Source: an uncultured Prevotellaceae bacterium (GTDB lineage: Bacteria > Bacteroidota > Bacteroidia > Bacteroidales > Bacteroidaceae). From it: a stretch of DNA of 35,776 bases. Positions within the stretch are counted from its first letter, which is position 1. Each line of letters opens with the position of its first letter. Below, piece after piece: positions 26,110 to 34,951 of the stretch. The stretch is from NCBI GenBank assembly GCA_900318305.1, contig ONKB01000077.1, positions 1 through 35,776 of the forward strand. The letters are read 5' to 3'. The position numbers and the translations under genes were made by a program. Under the pieces are notes generated by a model, which made no database searches, was not told the origin of the DNA, and saw nothing but the letters and a program-made list of their open reading frames with translations.

Positions 26110-26142
26110 TTAAGGCTGGCAAATTTGCCAGCCTTAATTATG
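26105..26142. terminator. 38-bp perfect palindrome, two-way terminator of miaA and aspS
   Basis: Every base of 26105-26142 pairs with its mirror position (centre AAATTT, GC core GGCTGGC/GCCAGCC). It includes the miaA stop codon and ends on the base next to the aspS stop codon, so it fills the whole intergenic space. Confidence 0.9.
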
Positions 26143-27903
26143 TTATAGTGAAGGATTAATCCGCAGATTAAGTTCGTCAAGTTGTTTTTGGTCAACTGCT
26201 GAAGGTGCTTCAAGCATGACATCTTTTCCAGAGTTGTTTTTGGGGAAGGCAATACAGTCTCTGATAGAGTCCAATCCAGCAAAGAGGCTTACCCATCTGT
26301 CTAATCCGTATGCCAGACCACCATGTGGTGGCGCACCATATTTAAAGGCATTCATAAGGAATCCGAATTGTTCTTGAGCTTTCTCTGGTGTGAATCCTAA
26401 TACCTCGAAAATCTTGGCTTGTAAAACGGCGTCATGTATACGTATTGAACCGCCTCCTACTTCAACTCCGTTGCAGACCATGTCATAGGCATCAGCCAGG
26501 ACTTTTGCCGGATCTGTGTCCAGCAGCGGGATGTCTGAAGGCTTTGGTGCGGTGAAAGGATGGTGCATTGCCATAAGTCTCTGCTCTTCATCACTCCATT
26601 CAAACATAGGGAAATCAACGACCCAGAGCAGGGCAAACTTGTTCTTGTCGCGCAGACCAAGGCGTTCTCCCATTAACAGGCGCAACTCACATAGTTGCTT
26701 GCGGGCTTTCATGGCATCTGGACCAGAAATGATAAGGATGAGGTCTCCTGTTTCTGCATTCATTTCTTTTGCCATGTGATTTAAAACCTCAGGAGAGTAG
26801 AACTTGTCAACACTAGATTTCACGCCATCTTCCTGTACGCGTGCGTAGACTAAGCCTTTGGCTCCAATTTGCGGACTTTTTACATAGTTTGTCAATTCGT
26901 CAATTTGTTTTCTTGTGTATGACGCACAGCCTTTTGCACATATACCACCAATATATTCGGCCTCATTGAACACGGCGAATTCTCCAGTGTTTTTGAGAAT
27001 ATCCATCAGTTCAACGAATTCCATGCCAAAGCGCATGTCGGGCTTGTCTGAGCCAAAACGTTTCATGGCTTCTTTCCAGCTTAGTCTCAGAAATGGTTTG
27101 TCACCCAAATCATAGTTGCGTACTTCTTTGAATAGGAATTTTGTCATCTCTTCAAAAGTGTTGATGATGTCATCCTGTTCTACAAAGCTCATTTCACAGT
27201 CTATTTGGGTGAATTCTGGTTGTCTGTCAGCTCGTAAGTCTTCGTCGCGGAAGCATTTTACGATTTGAAAATACCTGTCCATGCCTGCTACCATGAGGAG
27301 CTGTTTCAAGGTTTGTGGACTTTGGGGTAGGGCATAGAATTGTCCTGGATTCATCCTGCTGGGTACGATGAAGTCGCGGGCACCCTCTGGTGTCGAACCT
27401 ACAAGGACTGGAGTTTCTATTTCCATAAAGCCTTTACTGTCAAGGAAATGTCTTACTGCAAGGCAGAATTTATGGCGAAGTTCCAGATTTGCTCTAACAT
27501 TACTGCGGCGAAGGTCGAGATAGCGGTATTTCATTCTGATGTCATCACCGCCGTCTGTATTCTCTTCGATAGTGAAGGGAGGTACCTCAGATTTGTTCAG
27601 AATCCGCAGTTCCTTTACAATAATTTCTATCTCGCCAGTAGGAATCTTGTTGTTTTTGTTATATCTTTCGCTTACAATGCCAACAATTTGGATAACAAAT
27701 TCACGACCTATCGTATTGGCTTTTTCGCATAACTCTTTGTTGTCTTCTTCATTGAAGACAAGTTGGGTGATTCCGTATCGGTCTCTAAGATCAATAAAGG
27801 TCATTCCGCCCATCTTGCGTACTTTCTGTACCCAGCCAGCTAATGTTACTGTTTCATTAACATTGGCAAGTCTTAATTCACCGCAAGTCTTTGTTCTGTA
27901 CAT
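26143..27903 (-). CDS. aspS: Aspartyl-tRNA synthetase (bacterial type)
   Basis: A 586-residue class IIb synthetase that charges tRNA-Asp. In order: an N-terminal OB-fold anticodon-binding domain (about 1-110), motif 1, the flipping-loop region [21 protein letters not shown], motif 2 ([18 protein letters not shown]), the bacterial GAD insert (about 300-410), the [10 protein letters not shown] segment and motif 3 ([15 protein letters not shown]). Length and start ([11 protein letters not shown]) are normal. It is transcribed alone from its own TAnnTTTG box and converges on miaA. Confidence 0.97.
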   Translation of the reverse strand: MYRTKTCGELRLANVNETVTLAGWVQKVRKMGGMTFIDLRDRYGITQLVFNEEDNKELCEKANTIGREFVIQIVGIVSERYNKNNKIPTGEIEIIVKELRILNKSEVPPFTIEENTDGGDDIRMKYRYLDLRRSNVRANLELRHKFCLAVRHFLDSKGFMEIETPVLVGSTPEGARDFIVPSRMNPGQFYALPQSPQTLKQLLMVAGMDRYFQIVKCFRDEDLRADRQPEFTQIDCEMSFVEQDDIINTFEEMTKFLFKEVRNYDLGDKPFLRLSWKEAMKRFGSDKPDMRFGMEFVELMDILKNTGEFAVFNEAEYIGGICAKGCASYTRKQIDELTNYVKSPQIGAKGLVYARVQEDGVKSSVDKFYSPEVLNHMAKEMNAETGDLILIISGPDAMKARKQLCELRLLMGERLGLRDKNKFALLWVVDFPMFEWSDEEQRLMAMHHPFTAPKPSDIPLLDTDPAKVLADAYDMVCNGVEVGGGSIRIHDAVLQAKIFEVLGFTPEKAQEQFGFLMNAFKYGAPPHGGLAYGLDRWVSLFAGLDSIRDCIAFPKNNSGKDVMLEAPSAVDQKQLDELNLRINPSL

Positions 27904-27929
27904 AATGTGTTTGTTGTTTTATTATACAA

Positions 27930-27937
27930 CAAAGTTA
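27930..27937 (-). promoter_or_regulatory. Promoter -7 box for aspS
   Basis: TAACTTTG on the minus strand, 26 nt before the ATG; a TTG at 27956-27954 lies 16 nt upstream, a little close for a -33 element. Confidence 0.6.
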
Positions 27938-28017
27938 CAAAGAATTAATGGGTCAATGGTAACTGTAGGGTAGAAAATTCGCTGAATAATCAATCGAGGG
28001 TATCTTGTAAATAATAT

Positions 28018-28054
28018 AAAAAAAAGAAGTTGAATGTATCTTCAGCTTCTTTTT
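28018..28054 (-). terminator. Terminator of tRNA-Pro
   Basis: A 14-bp stem (28021-28034 with 28041-28054, one G:T pair) and a T-run on the minus strand, a few bases past the tRNA 3' end. Confidence 0.8.
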
Positions 28055-28057
28055 GTG

Positions 28058-28132
28058 TCGGGGTACCAGGATTCGAACCTGGGACCCCCTGCTCCCAAAG
28101 CAGGTGCGCTAACCGGGCTGCGCTACACCCCG
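28058..28132 (-). tRNA. tRNA-Pro (TGG anticodon)
   Basis: A 75-nt cloverleaf: acceptor CGGGGTG pairs with TACCCCG, the D arm is GCGC...GCGC, the anticodon stem CCTGC/GCAGG encloses loop TTTGGGA (anticodon TGG), and the T arm is CCAGG-TTCGAAT-CCTGG. The discriminator is A. CCA is not encoded. It reads CCN proline codons and is flanked by its own promoter and terminator. Confidence 0.97.
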
Positions 28133-28148
28133 TTTTTTAATTTCTGTG

Positions 28149-28178
28149 CAAAAGTACAAAAACATTTTGTTTTGGCAA
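28149..28178 (-). promoter_or_regulatory. Promoter (-33 TTG, -7 TACTTTTG) for tRNA-Pro
   Basis: TTG (28178-28176) and TACTTTTG (28156-28149) on the minus strand are 19 nt apart. The box lies 16 nt upstream of the mature tRNA 5' end. Confidence 0.7.
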
Positions 28179-28210
28179 GTGTTTTTGGGGTTTTATTTCA
28201 ATTTAAATTA

Positions 28211-28242
28211 AAAATGGGCATAATCATGATTATGCCCATTTT
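28211..28242 (-). terminator. Terminator of the thrS-infC-rpmI-rplT operon
   Basis: A 32-bp perfect palindrome (GC-rich core GGGCATAATC mirrored around CATG) just downstream of rplT, flanked by T-rich sequence on the minus strand. Confidence 0.85.
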
Positions 28243-28263
28243 ATGTTAATCGTAAAAGTTAAT

Positions 28264-28608
28264 TTATTTAACCTTCTTTACAATAGCCTTGAATGCATCT
28301 GGATTATTAACGGCTAAGTCAGCAAGGACTTTGCGGTTAATCTCTATGCTTGCTTTGTGAAGTTCACCCATCAATTGTGAATAAGACAAACCTTCTAAGC
28401 GAGCAGCTGCATTGATACGCTGAATCCATAATGCGCGGAAATTGCGTTTCTTTGTTTTACGATCCCTGTAAGCGTATGTTAAACCTTTTTCCCATGTGTT
28501 CTTGGCAACGGTCCAAACGTTTTTACGTGCACCAAAATAACCACGGGTTAATTTCAGAATTTTCTTTCTTTTTGCTCTTGAAGCAACATGATTTACTGAT
28601 CTTGGCAT
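28264..28608 (-). CDS. rplT: 50S ribosomal protein L20
   Basis: 114 residues beginning [30 protein letters not shown], the typical basic N-terminal helix of L20, then the conserved [24 protein letters not shown]20 binds 23S rRNA early in large-subunit assembly and, in several bacteria, represses its own operon. Last gene of the classic infC-rpmI-rplT order, 91 nt after rpmI, with a basic 18-codon reading frame in the gap. Confidence 0.98.
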   Translation of the reverse strand: MPRSVNHVASRAKRKKILKLTRGYFGARKNVWTVAKNTWEKGLTYAYRDRKTKKRNFRALWIQRINAAARLEGLSYSQLMGELHKASIEINRKVLADLAVNNPDAFKAIVKKVK

Positions 28609-28611
28609 AAC

Positions 28612-28668
28612 TTAAATTTTTTTGAATGTAAGCGTCGTCTTTCTAGTACGATCTTTTTTGCTAAACAT
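28612..28668 (-). CDS. Possible 18-codon leader peptide between rpmI and rplT
   Basis: ATG at 28668 opens a frame for MFSKKDRTRKTTLTFKKI, which stops at TAA three bases before the rplT ATG (TAA GTT ATG). Seven of 18 residues are Lys or Arg. The position is suggestive of translational coupling, but a frame this short may be chance; conservation would decide. Confidence 0.3.
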   Translation of the reverse strand: MFSKKDRTRKTTLTFKKI

Positions 28669-28699
28669 CCGGTTAATAAATTTTCTTACCCTTGTTGAA

Positions 28700-28897
28700 T
28701 TAACGAAGATTAAGAAGTTCTCTAACTTGTTTGAGATTTGTTTTGTCCACAATAGTAACGTGGTCAAGATTTCTCTTCTGTTTCTTGGTCTTCTTTGTTA
28801 AGATGTGACTGTGGTAAGCATGATGTCTTTTCACCTTACCTGTTCCGGTGAGGCTGAAACGCTTCTTTGCTCCGGAATTAGTTTTTACTTTTGGCAT
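28700..28897 (-). CDS. rpmI: 50S ribosomal protein L35
   Basis: 65 residues, [33 protein letters not shown], with the Lys-rich body and [13 protein letters not shown] end of L35. A component of the large subunit, encoded between infC and rplT as in most bacteria. Confidence 0.97.
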   Translation of the reverse strand: MPKVKTNSGAKKRFSLTGTGKVKRHHAYHSHILTKKTKKQKRNLDHVTIVDKTNLKQVRELLNLR

Positions 28898-28929
28898 TTT
28901 CTTTAATTATTAAATGTTTATAATGTGCG

Positions 28930-28952
28930 GTAGCGTGAAACCAATACGCTAC
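28930..28952 (-). promoter_or_regulatory. Hairpin between infC and rpmI, candidate L20 operator
   Basis: A 7-bp perfect stem (28930-28936 with 28946-28952, GTAGCGT/ACGCTAC) encloses a 9-nt loop in the 70-nt infC-rpmI gap. There is no T-run, so it is not a terminator. In E. coli and Bacillus L20 represses from RNA structures in this operon; assignment here is inference from position only. Confidence 0.35.
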
Positions 28953-28967
28953 GCGCGTCAACTTTGA

Positions 28968-29621
28968 TTAAAATTCTTCTCCTTCGATAGTCGGCATTTT
29001 GTATTCGCCTTTTTTCTCTTGGCGTGCCTGTTTTTTGTCTGTGACTTTTTTCTCTTCTGTTATGGACGGTTGTTCAACAGTCTTCTGTACTTTTTTCGTC
29101 GGACTCTTTTTAGGTGAGATGAACATTGTCATGCGCTTGCCTAAAAGTTCTGGCATACTGTCAACTTTTCCGACCTCTTCCAAATCATTTGCAAAACGAA
29201 GCAATAAAACTTCACCTTGTTCCTTGAAAACAATGCTGCGTCCTTTGAAAAACACATAGGCTTTAACTTTGTTGCCTTCCTCCAGGAATTCACGGGCATG
29301 TTTTAGTTTGAAAGTATAATCGTGTTCATCGGTTTGAGGTCCGAAACGAATTTCTTTTACTTCTATCTTAACTTGTTTTGCTTTGATTTCTTTTTGACGC
29401 TTTTTTATTTGATAGAGAAATTTAGAAAACTCAATGATTTTGCATACAGGAGGATTTGTGTTTGGGGATATTTCAACCAAGTCTTCTCCTCTGTGTTCAG
29501 CTAAAGCAAGTGCTTTTGTAAGAGGCATAACAGTGCTCCCTTCTTCACTCACAACCCTAACTTCAACAGCTTTTATCTGACGATTGATGTTATAGTTTTG
29601 CTTTAAGTCGTCTTTCTTCAT
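28968..29621 (-). CDS. infC: Translation initiation factor IF-3
   Basis: 217 residues. The N-domain ([15 protein letters not shown] ... [21 protein letters not shown]) and C-domain ([26 protein letters not shown] ... [12 protein letters not shown]) are both complete. IF-3 binds the 30S subunit and proofreads start codon choice. A Lys/Glu-rich tail of about 45 residues follows the normal end (MFISPKK). The start here is an ordinary ATG rather than the AUU-type codon used for autocontrol in E. coli. It follows thrS by 50 nt, with an apparent promoter box overlapping the thrS stop codon. Confidence 0.97.
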   Translation of the reverse strand: MKKDDLKQNYNINRQIKAVEVRVVSEEGSTVMPLTKALALAEHRGEDLVEISPNTNPPVCKIIEFSKFLYQIKKRQKEIKAKQVKIEVKEIRFGPQTDEHDYTFKLKHAREFLEEGNKVKAYVFFKGRSIVFKEQGEVLLLRFANDLEEVGKVDSMPELLGKRMTMFISPKKSPTKKVQKTVEQPSITEEKKVTDKKQARQEKKGEYKMPTIEGEEF

Positions 29622-29666
29622 TAATAATTTAGCGTCTGTTTGTGTAACAATATTTTAAATCGCGTG

Positions 29667-29674
29667 CAAAGTTA
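29667..29674 (-). promoter_or_regulatory. Internal promoter box for infC, overlapping the thrS stop codon
   Basis: TAACTTTG on the minus strand; its first three bases are the thrS TAA stop. The resulting infC leader would be about 35-40 nt. Confidence 0.5.
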
Positions 29675-31615
29675 AAAAATATTTATCATTCTATCGACTT
29701 CTTCTCTAACTTTATTTGCAAAATCTTTATAATTTATTGATCCTTGGTTCTCGCCTCCTTGTTTACGAACCGCTACAGTCTTCTCTGCTTGCTCTTTTTC
29801 TCCGACAACAATCAGGTATGGAACGTGTTTCATTTCATTGTCACGAATTTTACGTCCTATCTTTTCGCTGCGGTCATCGATAAATGAGCGTATTTCCATG
29901 TCGTCAAAGTATTGCTTTACTTCATTTGCATAGTCAATATACTTTTCTGATATAGGTAGGATAGCGATTTGGTCTGGTGCAAGCCATAATGGGAATTTCC
30001 CGCATGTATGTTCCAGTAACACGGCAACGAATCTTTCCATTGAGCCGAATGGCGCGCGGTGGATCATGACAGGACGATGCTTCTGATTGTCATCACCGAC
30101 GTATTCAAGTTGGAACCTCTCTGGCAGGTTATAATCTACTTGGATTGTTCCTAATTGCCATCTTCTTCCCAGTGCATCTTTGACCATGAAATCAAGTTTC
30201 GGTCCATAGAATGCGGCCTCGCCATATTCTATGTGAGCATTCATGCCTTTTTCTTCACATGCTTCTATGATGGCCCTTTCAGCCCTTTCCCAATTCTCGT
30301 CTGTTCCAATATACTTTGCTTTGTTCTTCGGGTCACGCAGAGATATTTGGGCGTCATAATCCTGAAAATCAAATGTCTTAAATACAATATTGATAATATC
30401 CATCACTCGCAGGAACTCATCTTTTACTTGATCTGGGCGACAGAAGATATGTGCATCATCCTGAGTAAAACTGCGTACTCGGGTAAGGCCGTGCAGCTCC
30501 CCGCTCTGTTCATATCTGTAAACTGTGCCATATTCTGCAATCCTAACTGGCAAGTCTTTGTAGGAACGTGGCTTGCGGGCGAAGATTTCACAATGATGTG
30601 GGCAGTTCATGGGCTTCAGCATATACTCTTCACCTTCATCTGGAGTATGAATGGGCTGGAAAGAGTCTTTCCCGTATTTTGCATAGTGGCCGGAAGTGAC
30701 GTAAAGTTGTTTAGAGCCAATATGAGGTGTTATGACGAGATTGTAACCGTAATGGTTTTGTATGCGACTTAGGAAATCTTGCAGGCGCATGCGCAATTCT
30801 GTTCCTCTTGGCAACCAAATGGGCAAACCTTTGCCGACACGTTCGGAGAACATGAAAAGCTCTAGCTCCTTGCCGATTTTGCGATGGTCTCTCTTCTTGG
30901 CTTCTTCAAGCAGGACAAGGTATTCGTCCAACATTTTCCTTTTAGGGAAAGAGATGCCGTACACTCGTGTTAATGATTGCCGGCTTTGATCCCCACGCCA
31001 ATATGCGGCGGAAATACTGGTTACCTGTATGGCTTTAATAGGAGCCGTTGAAATCAGGTGAGGACCGCGGCAAAGATCTGTATAGTCTCCTTGTGTGTAA
31101 GTGGAAATTGTCCCGTCTTCTAGTTCGTTGATTAGTTCAAGTTTGAGATTCTGTCCTTTTTCACCAAAGAATGCTAAGGCATCTTGTTTGCTGATATTCT
31201 TTTTTACCAGTTCTTCGCCTTTTTGTGCGAGTTCTGCCATCTTCTTGTTGATGGCATCAAAGTCGCTTTCTTTGATGGCTTGTCCCTCGGGCAGAAGGAC
31301 ATCATAATAAAAACCGTTTTCAATGGCAGGACCTATGCCAAATTCAATACCTGGATATAATTGCTGTAGGGCTTCAGCTAAAAGATGTGCTGAGGTGTGC
31401 CAGAATGTATGCTTGCCTTCTTCATCTTCAAATTTAAAGAATTTGATTGTGGCATCTTCTGTCAATGGTATATTTAATTCAGTTGTCTTGTCGTTTACTG
31501 CACAGGAGACAACTTCTTTTCTTAACTGAGGTGAAATACTTTCAGCAATCTGTAATGGTGTTGTGTTTAATTCATATTCTTTAATGGCACCATTAGGAAA
31601 AGTTATTTTAATCAT
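29672..31615 (-). CDS. thrS: Threonyl-tRNA synthetase
   Basis: 647 residues. In order: TGS domain (about 1-62), the editing domain with [17 protein letters not shown] and the GFYYD strand, and the class II catalytic core with the zinc-binding Cys in [13 protein letters not shown], motif 2 around [20 protein letters not shown] and motif 3 ([10 protein letters not shown]). The C-terminal anticodon-binding domain ends in VDRMINIF. It charges tRNA-Thr and edits Ser-tRNA-Thr. It heads the thrS-infC-rpmI-rplT operon; the leader is too short for an E. coli-like ThrRS operator. Confidence 0.98.
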   Translation of the reverse strand: MIKITFPNGAIKEYELNTTPLQIAESISPQLRKEVVSCAVNDKTTELNIPLTEDATIKFFKFEDEEGKHTFWHTSAHLLAEALQQLYPGIEFGIGPAIENGFYYDVLLPEGQAIKESDFDAINKKMAELAQKGEELVKKNISKQDALAFFGEKGQNLKLELINELEDGTISTYTQGDYTDLCRGPHLISTAPIKAIQVTSISAAYWRGDQSRQSLTRVYGISFPKRKMLDEYLVLLEEAKKRDHRKIGKELELFMFSERVGKGLPIWLPRGTELRMRLQDFLSRIQNHYGYNLVITPHIGSKQLYVTSGHYAKYGKDSFQPIHTPDEGEEYMLKPMNCPHHCEIFARKPRSYKDLPVRIAEYGTVYRYEQSGELHGLTRVRSFTQDDAHIFCRPDQVKDEFLRVMDIINIVFKTFDFQDYDAQISLRDPKNKAKYIGTDENWERAERAIIEACEEKGMNAHIEYGEAAFYGPKLDFMVKDALGRRWQLGTIQVDYNLPERFQLEYVGDDNQKHRPVMIHRAPFGSMERFVAVLLEHTCGKFPLWLAPDQIAILPISEKYIDYANEVKQYFDDMEIRSFIDDRSEKIGRKIRDNEMKHVPYLIVVGEKEQAEKTVAVRKQGGENQGSINYKDFANKVREEVDRMINIF

Positions 31616-31644
31616 GTGTATGTTGTGTGTGTTTATATAATATG

Positions 31645-31652
31645 CAAAATTA
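31645..31652 (-). promoter_or_regulatory. Promoter -7 box for thrS
   Basis: TAATTTTG on the minus strand, 29 nt before the thrS ATG. Confidence 0.6.
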
Positions 31653-31702
31653 CTTATTTTATTTGATTTAGCTATTGTGTAGCCTTATAAAAACTCATCA
31701 TA

Positions 31703-31734
31703 TTTGCTCTGATAAATGTTTTTTTGTATTTTTG
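31703..31734 (+). promoter_or_regulatory. Complete promoter for yigZ, predicted leaderless
   Basis: TTTG (31703-31706) and TATTTTTG (31727-31734) with exactly 20 nt between. The box ends 4 nt before the ATG at 31739, so the transcript should begin at or next to the start codon. Confidence 0.75.
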
Positions 31735-31738
31735 AAGA

Positions 31739-32335
31739 ATGAAAGAGGATGGATATCTCACAATCTCAGAAATGTCTTCTTCAAAATATGTGGACAAGAA
31801 GAGTGTTTTTTACGGTTTTGTTATACCCGTTAATAGCGAGGAAATGGTAAACGACATGCTGAAGGCCTACAGGAAGAAGTATTATGATGCTCGGCATATA
31901 TGTTATGCTTATTGTCTGAATGCAGATAAGAGCGTAATGAAGTCAAGCGATAACGGTGAACCTTCTGGAACTGCTGGACGTCCCATGTTGGGAGTTCTCC
32001 AGTCTTATAATGTTACCAATGTCCTCTTGATTGCTGTGCGCTATTTCGGAGGAATCAAATTGGGAACCAGCGGTTTGATAGAAGCCTACCGTGCGGTATC
32101 TGAATTAGCCCTTTCTCAAAGTAATATTATTGAGAAAACCGAAGATGTAGTTTGGTCATTTAAGTTTGACTATTCACAGATGAATAAGGTTATGTCAAGT
32201 GTGAAATCATTGAATATTACCGTCTTGGAATCTTCATTCGATCTTAAATGCACAATTAAACTGCAAGCCCCTAAATCCATTATGTCAAGATTACAATCAG
32301 AAATATCTGATGTTGTAATCAATGAAGGGGAATAG
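31739..32335 (+). CDS. yigZ: YigZ / IMPACT family protein
   Basis: 198 residues of the UPF0029/IMPACT family. The diagnostic block SSDNGEPSGTAGRPMLGVL is followed by NVLLIAVRYFGGIKLGTSGLIEAYRAV, and a C-terminal ferredoxin-like domain (about 135-198) is present. In bacteria the role is unclear; eukaryotic IMPACT modulates GCN2 signalling. It is transcribed alone from a near-consensus promoter and converges with the DUF4270 gene, 17 nt away. Confidence 0.94.
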   Translation: MKEDGYLTISEMSSSKYVDKKSVFYGFVIPVNSEEMVNDMLKAYRKKYYDARHICYAYCLNADKSVMKSSDNGEPSGTAGRPMLGVLQSYNVTNVLLIAVRYFGGIKLGTSGLIEAYRAVSELALSQSNIIEKTEDVVWSFKFDYSQMNKVMSSVKSLNITVLESSFDLKCTIKLQAPKSIMSRLQSEISDVVINEGE

Positions 32336-32352
32336 TAAAAAGAAAAACTCTC

Positions 32353-33804
32353 TTATTTGTTGAAATGACCGTATACGATAGAGATATGTATAGGTGTTTC
32401 TCCTCCTACAAGCTTTGTGCTTGTTAATTCGAATTCGTTATAAATTTTCGTATAACCAGAAGGACTGACGTCTGACTTTATAGGAACAAGCACAACCTTG
32501 TCCCAATCAGGATTGCTGGCCACCCAGGTGTCGTGTTTAATTTGGGCTGTAACTGCATCGTCATCGCTCTTGATGCCAGCTCCGTCTCTCATCTGATTTC
32601 TCATCCAGGTGATGAGTGTGCCGATATTATCATAAGTGTAGGAGTTGTATAGGCTGTTGAATGTCGTGACGAACTCCTTCTTCCCGTCAATCAGTGCTTT
32701 GTTCTCAAAGAAGTCTTTGAGTTCTGTTTTCGGCAGCAAAAGTAGTTGGGAAGGAGCTTTTAGGTTATATTTGGTCAGCTGGCTGTTGTTGATTTTCTGA
32801 AAGACAATGTGTGCGCTGTTGATGGAGTCTTTCTCATGGTTGGCAAAAATTTCATCAATGGGAAGTGTAACTTCCGTAAATATGCCTGCTGGTGTTTTCA
32901 GGTATGTACAAGAGTTGTCTGTCAGCAGGGTGTCAACACCTTTGTTGGATATGGAGTTGTTTTGTAGGACTTCTTCTGTTGCAGCAATTTTCTCGATACC
33001 GATATGAGTGCTGTCAGCAACGGTAAATTTGAAGAAGCAGGATAAGACGGAGGCATCGATGCCAATCATGGAGCCGTTCCCGGATAAATGTTTGAAGTAA
33101 AATCCAGGAAATACATGATGTGTATATGCATACGTGTTCCTGTAATATTCAGGATGCTCATAATACATGCTCAATAGTTTTACTCCGAAGGATGTCGGTA
33201 GTTTAATATTGATTTGCTTGAGATATGAGTACAGGCTTCTAACAGAGTCACTCTCCTCAAGGTTGGTTACAGCATAGGATGCTACTTTGTAAATGGCGTC
33301 TTCTTTCTTGCTGATGTAAGGCTCTGGATTGAAACTTGTGTAGTAGTTGGTATTTTCTTCCATTACGTGAGAAGAATCCAGTTCATATACAGCGAATTTA
33401 ATTGGGTTAAGCGAGTCGCCGTAATATGATTCTATGTAAATCGTGAGAATAACTGAATCGCAAATAATATTTCCATTGTCATCACAAACCAGCAATTCTT
33501 TCTTTGGCAGTTTATAGGCTTCGTTCCGGAAAAACTGTGTGGCAAAATTGCAGGTGGTTGTCATTCCTGTTTCGGGGTCGGTAACCTTGCCCAAATAACA
33601 CTTTGGGGTGTTAGCTATCAGGGAGTCAACTTTGACAGATTTGGAATATGCGTTGAATACTGCTTGTGAGGTGTTTGTGACATCAGCGTATGGCATCGCA
33701 TAGATGCCGATATCGTTTGTTGTTTCATCACATGATGCCAAAAGGCATAATGCAGTAGGTACCAGAAATAGAAAAATCCTAAATTTTGATTTGAGAGTAG
33801 ACAT
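32353..33804 (-). CDS. DUF4270 domain lipoprotein
   Basis: A 483-residue lipoprotein with lipobox LLASC (Cys25), followed by DETTND. The mature part opens IGIYAMPYADV and contains YLGKVTDPETGMTTTCNFATQF and CDSVILTIYIESYYGD, all typical of DUF4270, a beta-rich Bacteroidetes envelope family of unknown function. The frame is open for 52 further codons upstream, but these overlap the preceding gene and the signal peptide begins at MSTLKSKFRIFLFLV, so I start at 33804. It follows the glycogen-synthase-like gene by 13 nt, a pairing I recall as widespread in Bacteroidales. Confidence 0.88.
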   Translation of the reverse strand: MSTLKSKFRIFLFLVPTALCLLASCDETTNDIGIYAMPYADVTNTSQAVFNAYSKSVKVDSLIANTPKCYLGKVTDPETGMTTTCNFATQFFRNEAYKLPKKELLVCDDNGNIICDSVILTIYIESYYGDSLNPIKFAVYELDSSHVMEENTNYYTSFNPEPYISKKEDAIYKVASYAVTNLEESDSVRSLYSYLKQINIKLPTSFGVKLLSMYYEHPEYYRNTYAYTHHVFPGFYFKHLSGNGSMIGIDASVLSCFFKFTVADSTHIGIEKIAATEEVLQNNSISNKGVDTLLTDNSCTYLKTPAGIFTEVTLPIDEIFANHEKDSINSAHIVFQKINNSQLTKYNLKAPSQLLLLPKTELKDFFENKALIDGKKEFVTTFNSLYNSYTYDNIGTLITWMRNQMRDGAGIKSDDDAVTAQIKHDTWVASNPDWDKVVLVPIKSDVSPSGYTKIYNEFELTSTKLVGGETPIHISIVYGHFNK

Positions 33805-33817
33805 TAAATCAAAAGAA

Positions 33818-34624
33818 TTAAGATATAGATTTGTAGAACTCAAATGTATTCTCGGTGAAGTTTTTCTCGCTGTAATCCAATACGGGAATGTTGTTTTCTT
33901 TTGCTGCAGAGATCCATTCTTGAGGAATGTTTTTTTCTCCGCAAATGACACCATCGGCAAACTTGATGCCGAATTTTACCAAGTCGGAGAAGGTCTTTAA
34001 TTCAATGCCCGTTTCTTCAATATCTTGTTTGGTGATGTTTTGACAACATATCATGTCAACAATTTCTGCTGGGAGAGGGGTCTTGAGAATGTCGTTGTAA
34101 AGAGTTATAATGATTTTTGAGCTCTTGAAAATCGGATTCTCTTTGAAACTCTTCTTGAGGTAGAAAGGAACTAAGACGGAAAACCATCCTTGGCATTGGA
34201 TAATGGCTGGATCCCAGTGTAACAAATTGCAAGTCTCCAAAGAACTGCGGGCATAGAAAATGGAACGTACGTAGTTGTCCTCATATTCTTTACCATCGGC
34301 ATCAAAGATCATCTGGCGTCTCTTGAAGAGGTCCGCATTGTCTGTAAAATATACCTGGAGCCTAGTGTCCGGCAAAGATGCTACTTTTATTAACAGGGGA
34401 TGGTCAATATCATTGACAATAATGTTCAAACCCGACAACCTGATTACTTCATGTAATTGGTTCCGGCGTTCGTTGATGATACCCCATTTAGGTAATAATG
34501 CCCGTACAGCCATGCCATTTTCATTGGCGTATTTGGGAACAGCTTTCCCATAGGCCGACTTGGGTGTTTCTGGGAGGAATGGAACAATTTCCTCTCCGAT
34601 AAACAATAATTTTTTACCTTTCAT
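33818..34624 (-). CDS. Glycogen/starch synthase N-terminal-like half protein
   Basis: A 268-residue protein matching only the N-terminal Rossmann half of GT5 glycogen/starch synthases: KKLLFIGEEIVPFL, VRALLPKWGIINERRNQLHEVIRLSG, and the LHWDPAIIQCQGWFS segment (compare the HxHDW region). Full-length enzymes have about 480-550 residues and carry the nucleotide-sugar site in the second half, which is missing here, with no remnant before the next gene. The ADP-glucose-binding KxGGL motif is also replaced (PKSAYGK at 21-27). I infer it is not a working glycogen synthase by itself; a structural or regulatory role, or a partner supplying the other half, is possible. Its own promoter box precedes it, and DUF4270 follows. 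Confidence 0.85.
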   Translation of the reverse strand: MKGKKLLFIGEEIVPFLPETPKSAYGKAVPKYANENGMAVRALLPKWGIINERRNQLHEVIRLSGLNIIVNDIDHPLLIKVASLPDTRLQVYFTDNADLFKRRQMIFDADGKEYEDNYVRSIFYARSSLETCNLLHWDPAIIQCQGWFSVLVPFYLKKSFKENPIFKSSKIIITLYNDILKTPLPAEIVDMICCQNITKQDIEETGIELKTFSDLVKFGIKFADGVICGEKNIPQEWISAAKENNIPVLDYSEKNFTENTFEFYKSIS

Positions 34625-34653
34625 TAATTAATGTTTCTTTGCTTTTGCAATGG

Positions 34654-34661
34654 CAAAGTTA
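34654..34661 (-). promoter_or_regulatory. Promoter -7 box for the GT5-like/DUF4270 operon
   Basis: TAACTTTG on the minus strand, 29 nt before the ATG at 34624. Confidence 0.6.
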
Positions 34662-34921
34662 CAAATAATTATTCATTTAAGTCTCTTCCGGAATGATAAA
34701 TTTGTGTTTTACTCTTCAAAGAAACAACTCTTTACATGGTTTTAAGAGGCAAATTCATAAACGTTATTTTGTGTTTTAATGATACTTTGATGATAAAGAG
34801 GTTTTTACATGATGTATTGGTGCTACGGTCATTTCTAAGGAGTTCCATGAATAATCCTGTTCATTTTCCGTGTCATACGGAGTAGATGGGGGAATATAGT
34901 GGGTTTTCCGTATTTTTATAT
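34662..34921. other. Intergenic region without recognised gene
   Basis: About 260 nt between the divergent promoter boxes at 34654 and 34922. No convincing reading frame is seen. The only structure is a weak 4-bp hairpin, CCGTGTCATACGG (34868-34880). Confidence 0.5.
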
Positions 34922-34929
34922 TATATTTG
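34922..34929 (+). promoter_or_regulatory. Promoter -7 box for the DUF4738-like gene
   Basis: TATATTTG, 22 nt before the ATG at 34952. Confidence 0.55.
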
Positions 34930-34951
34930 CATCACCAAAATAATCAAGATA

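Noticed and set aside
29619-29630. Non-ATG (AUU-type) infC start as in E. coli
   Set aside because: A normal ATG lies at the right place and the protein starts as in other Bacteroidetes IF3.
30155-30772. 205-codon plus-strand frame inside thrS
   Set aside because: Antisense to the ThrRS catalytic core; Cys/Phe/Ile-rich composition is what the reverse strand of that gene would give.
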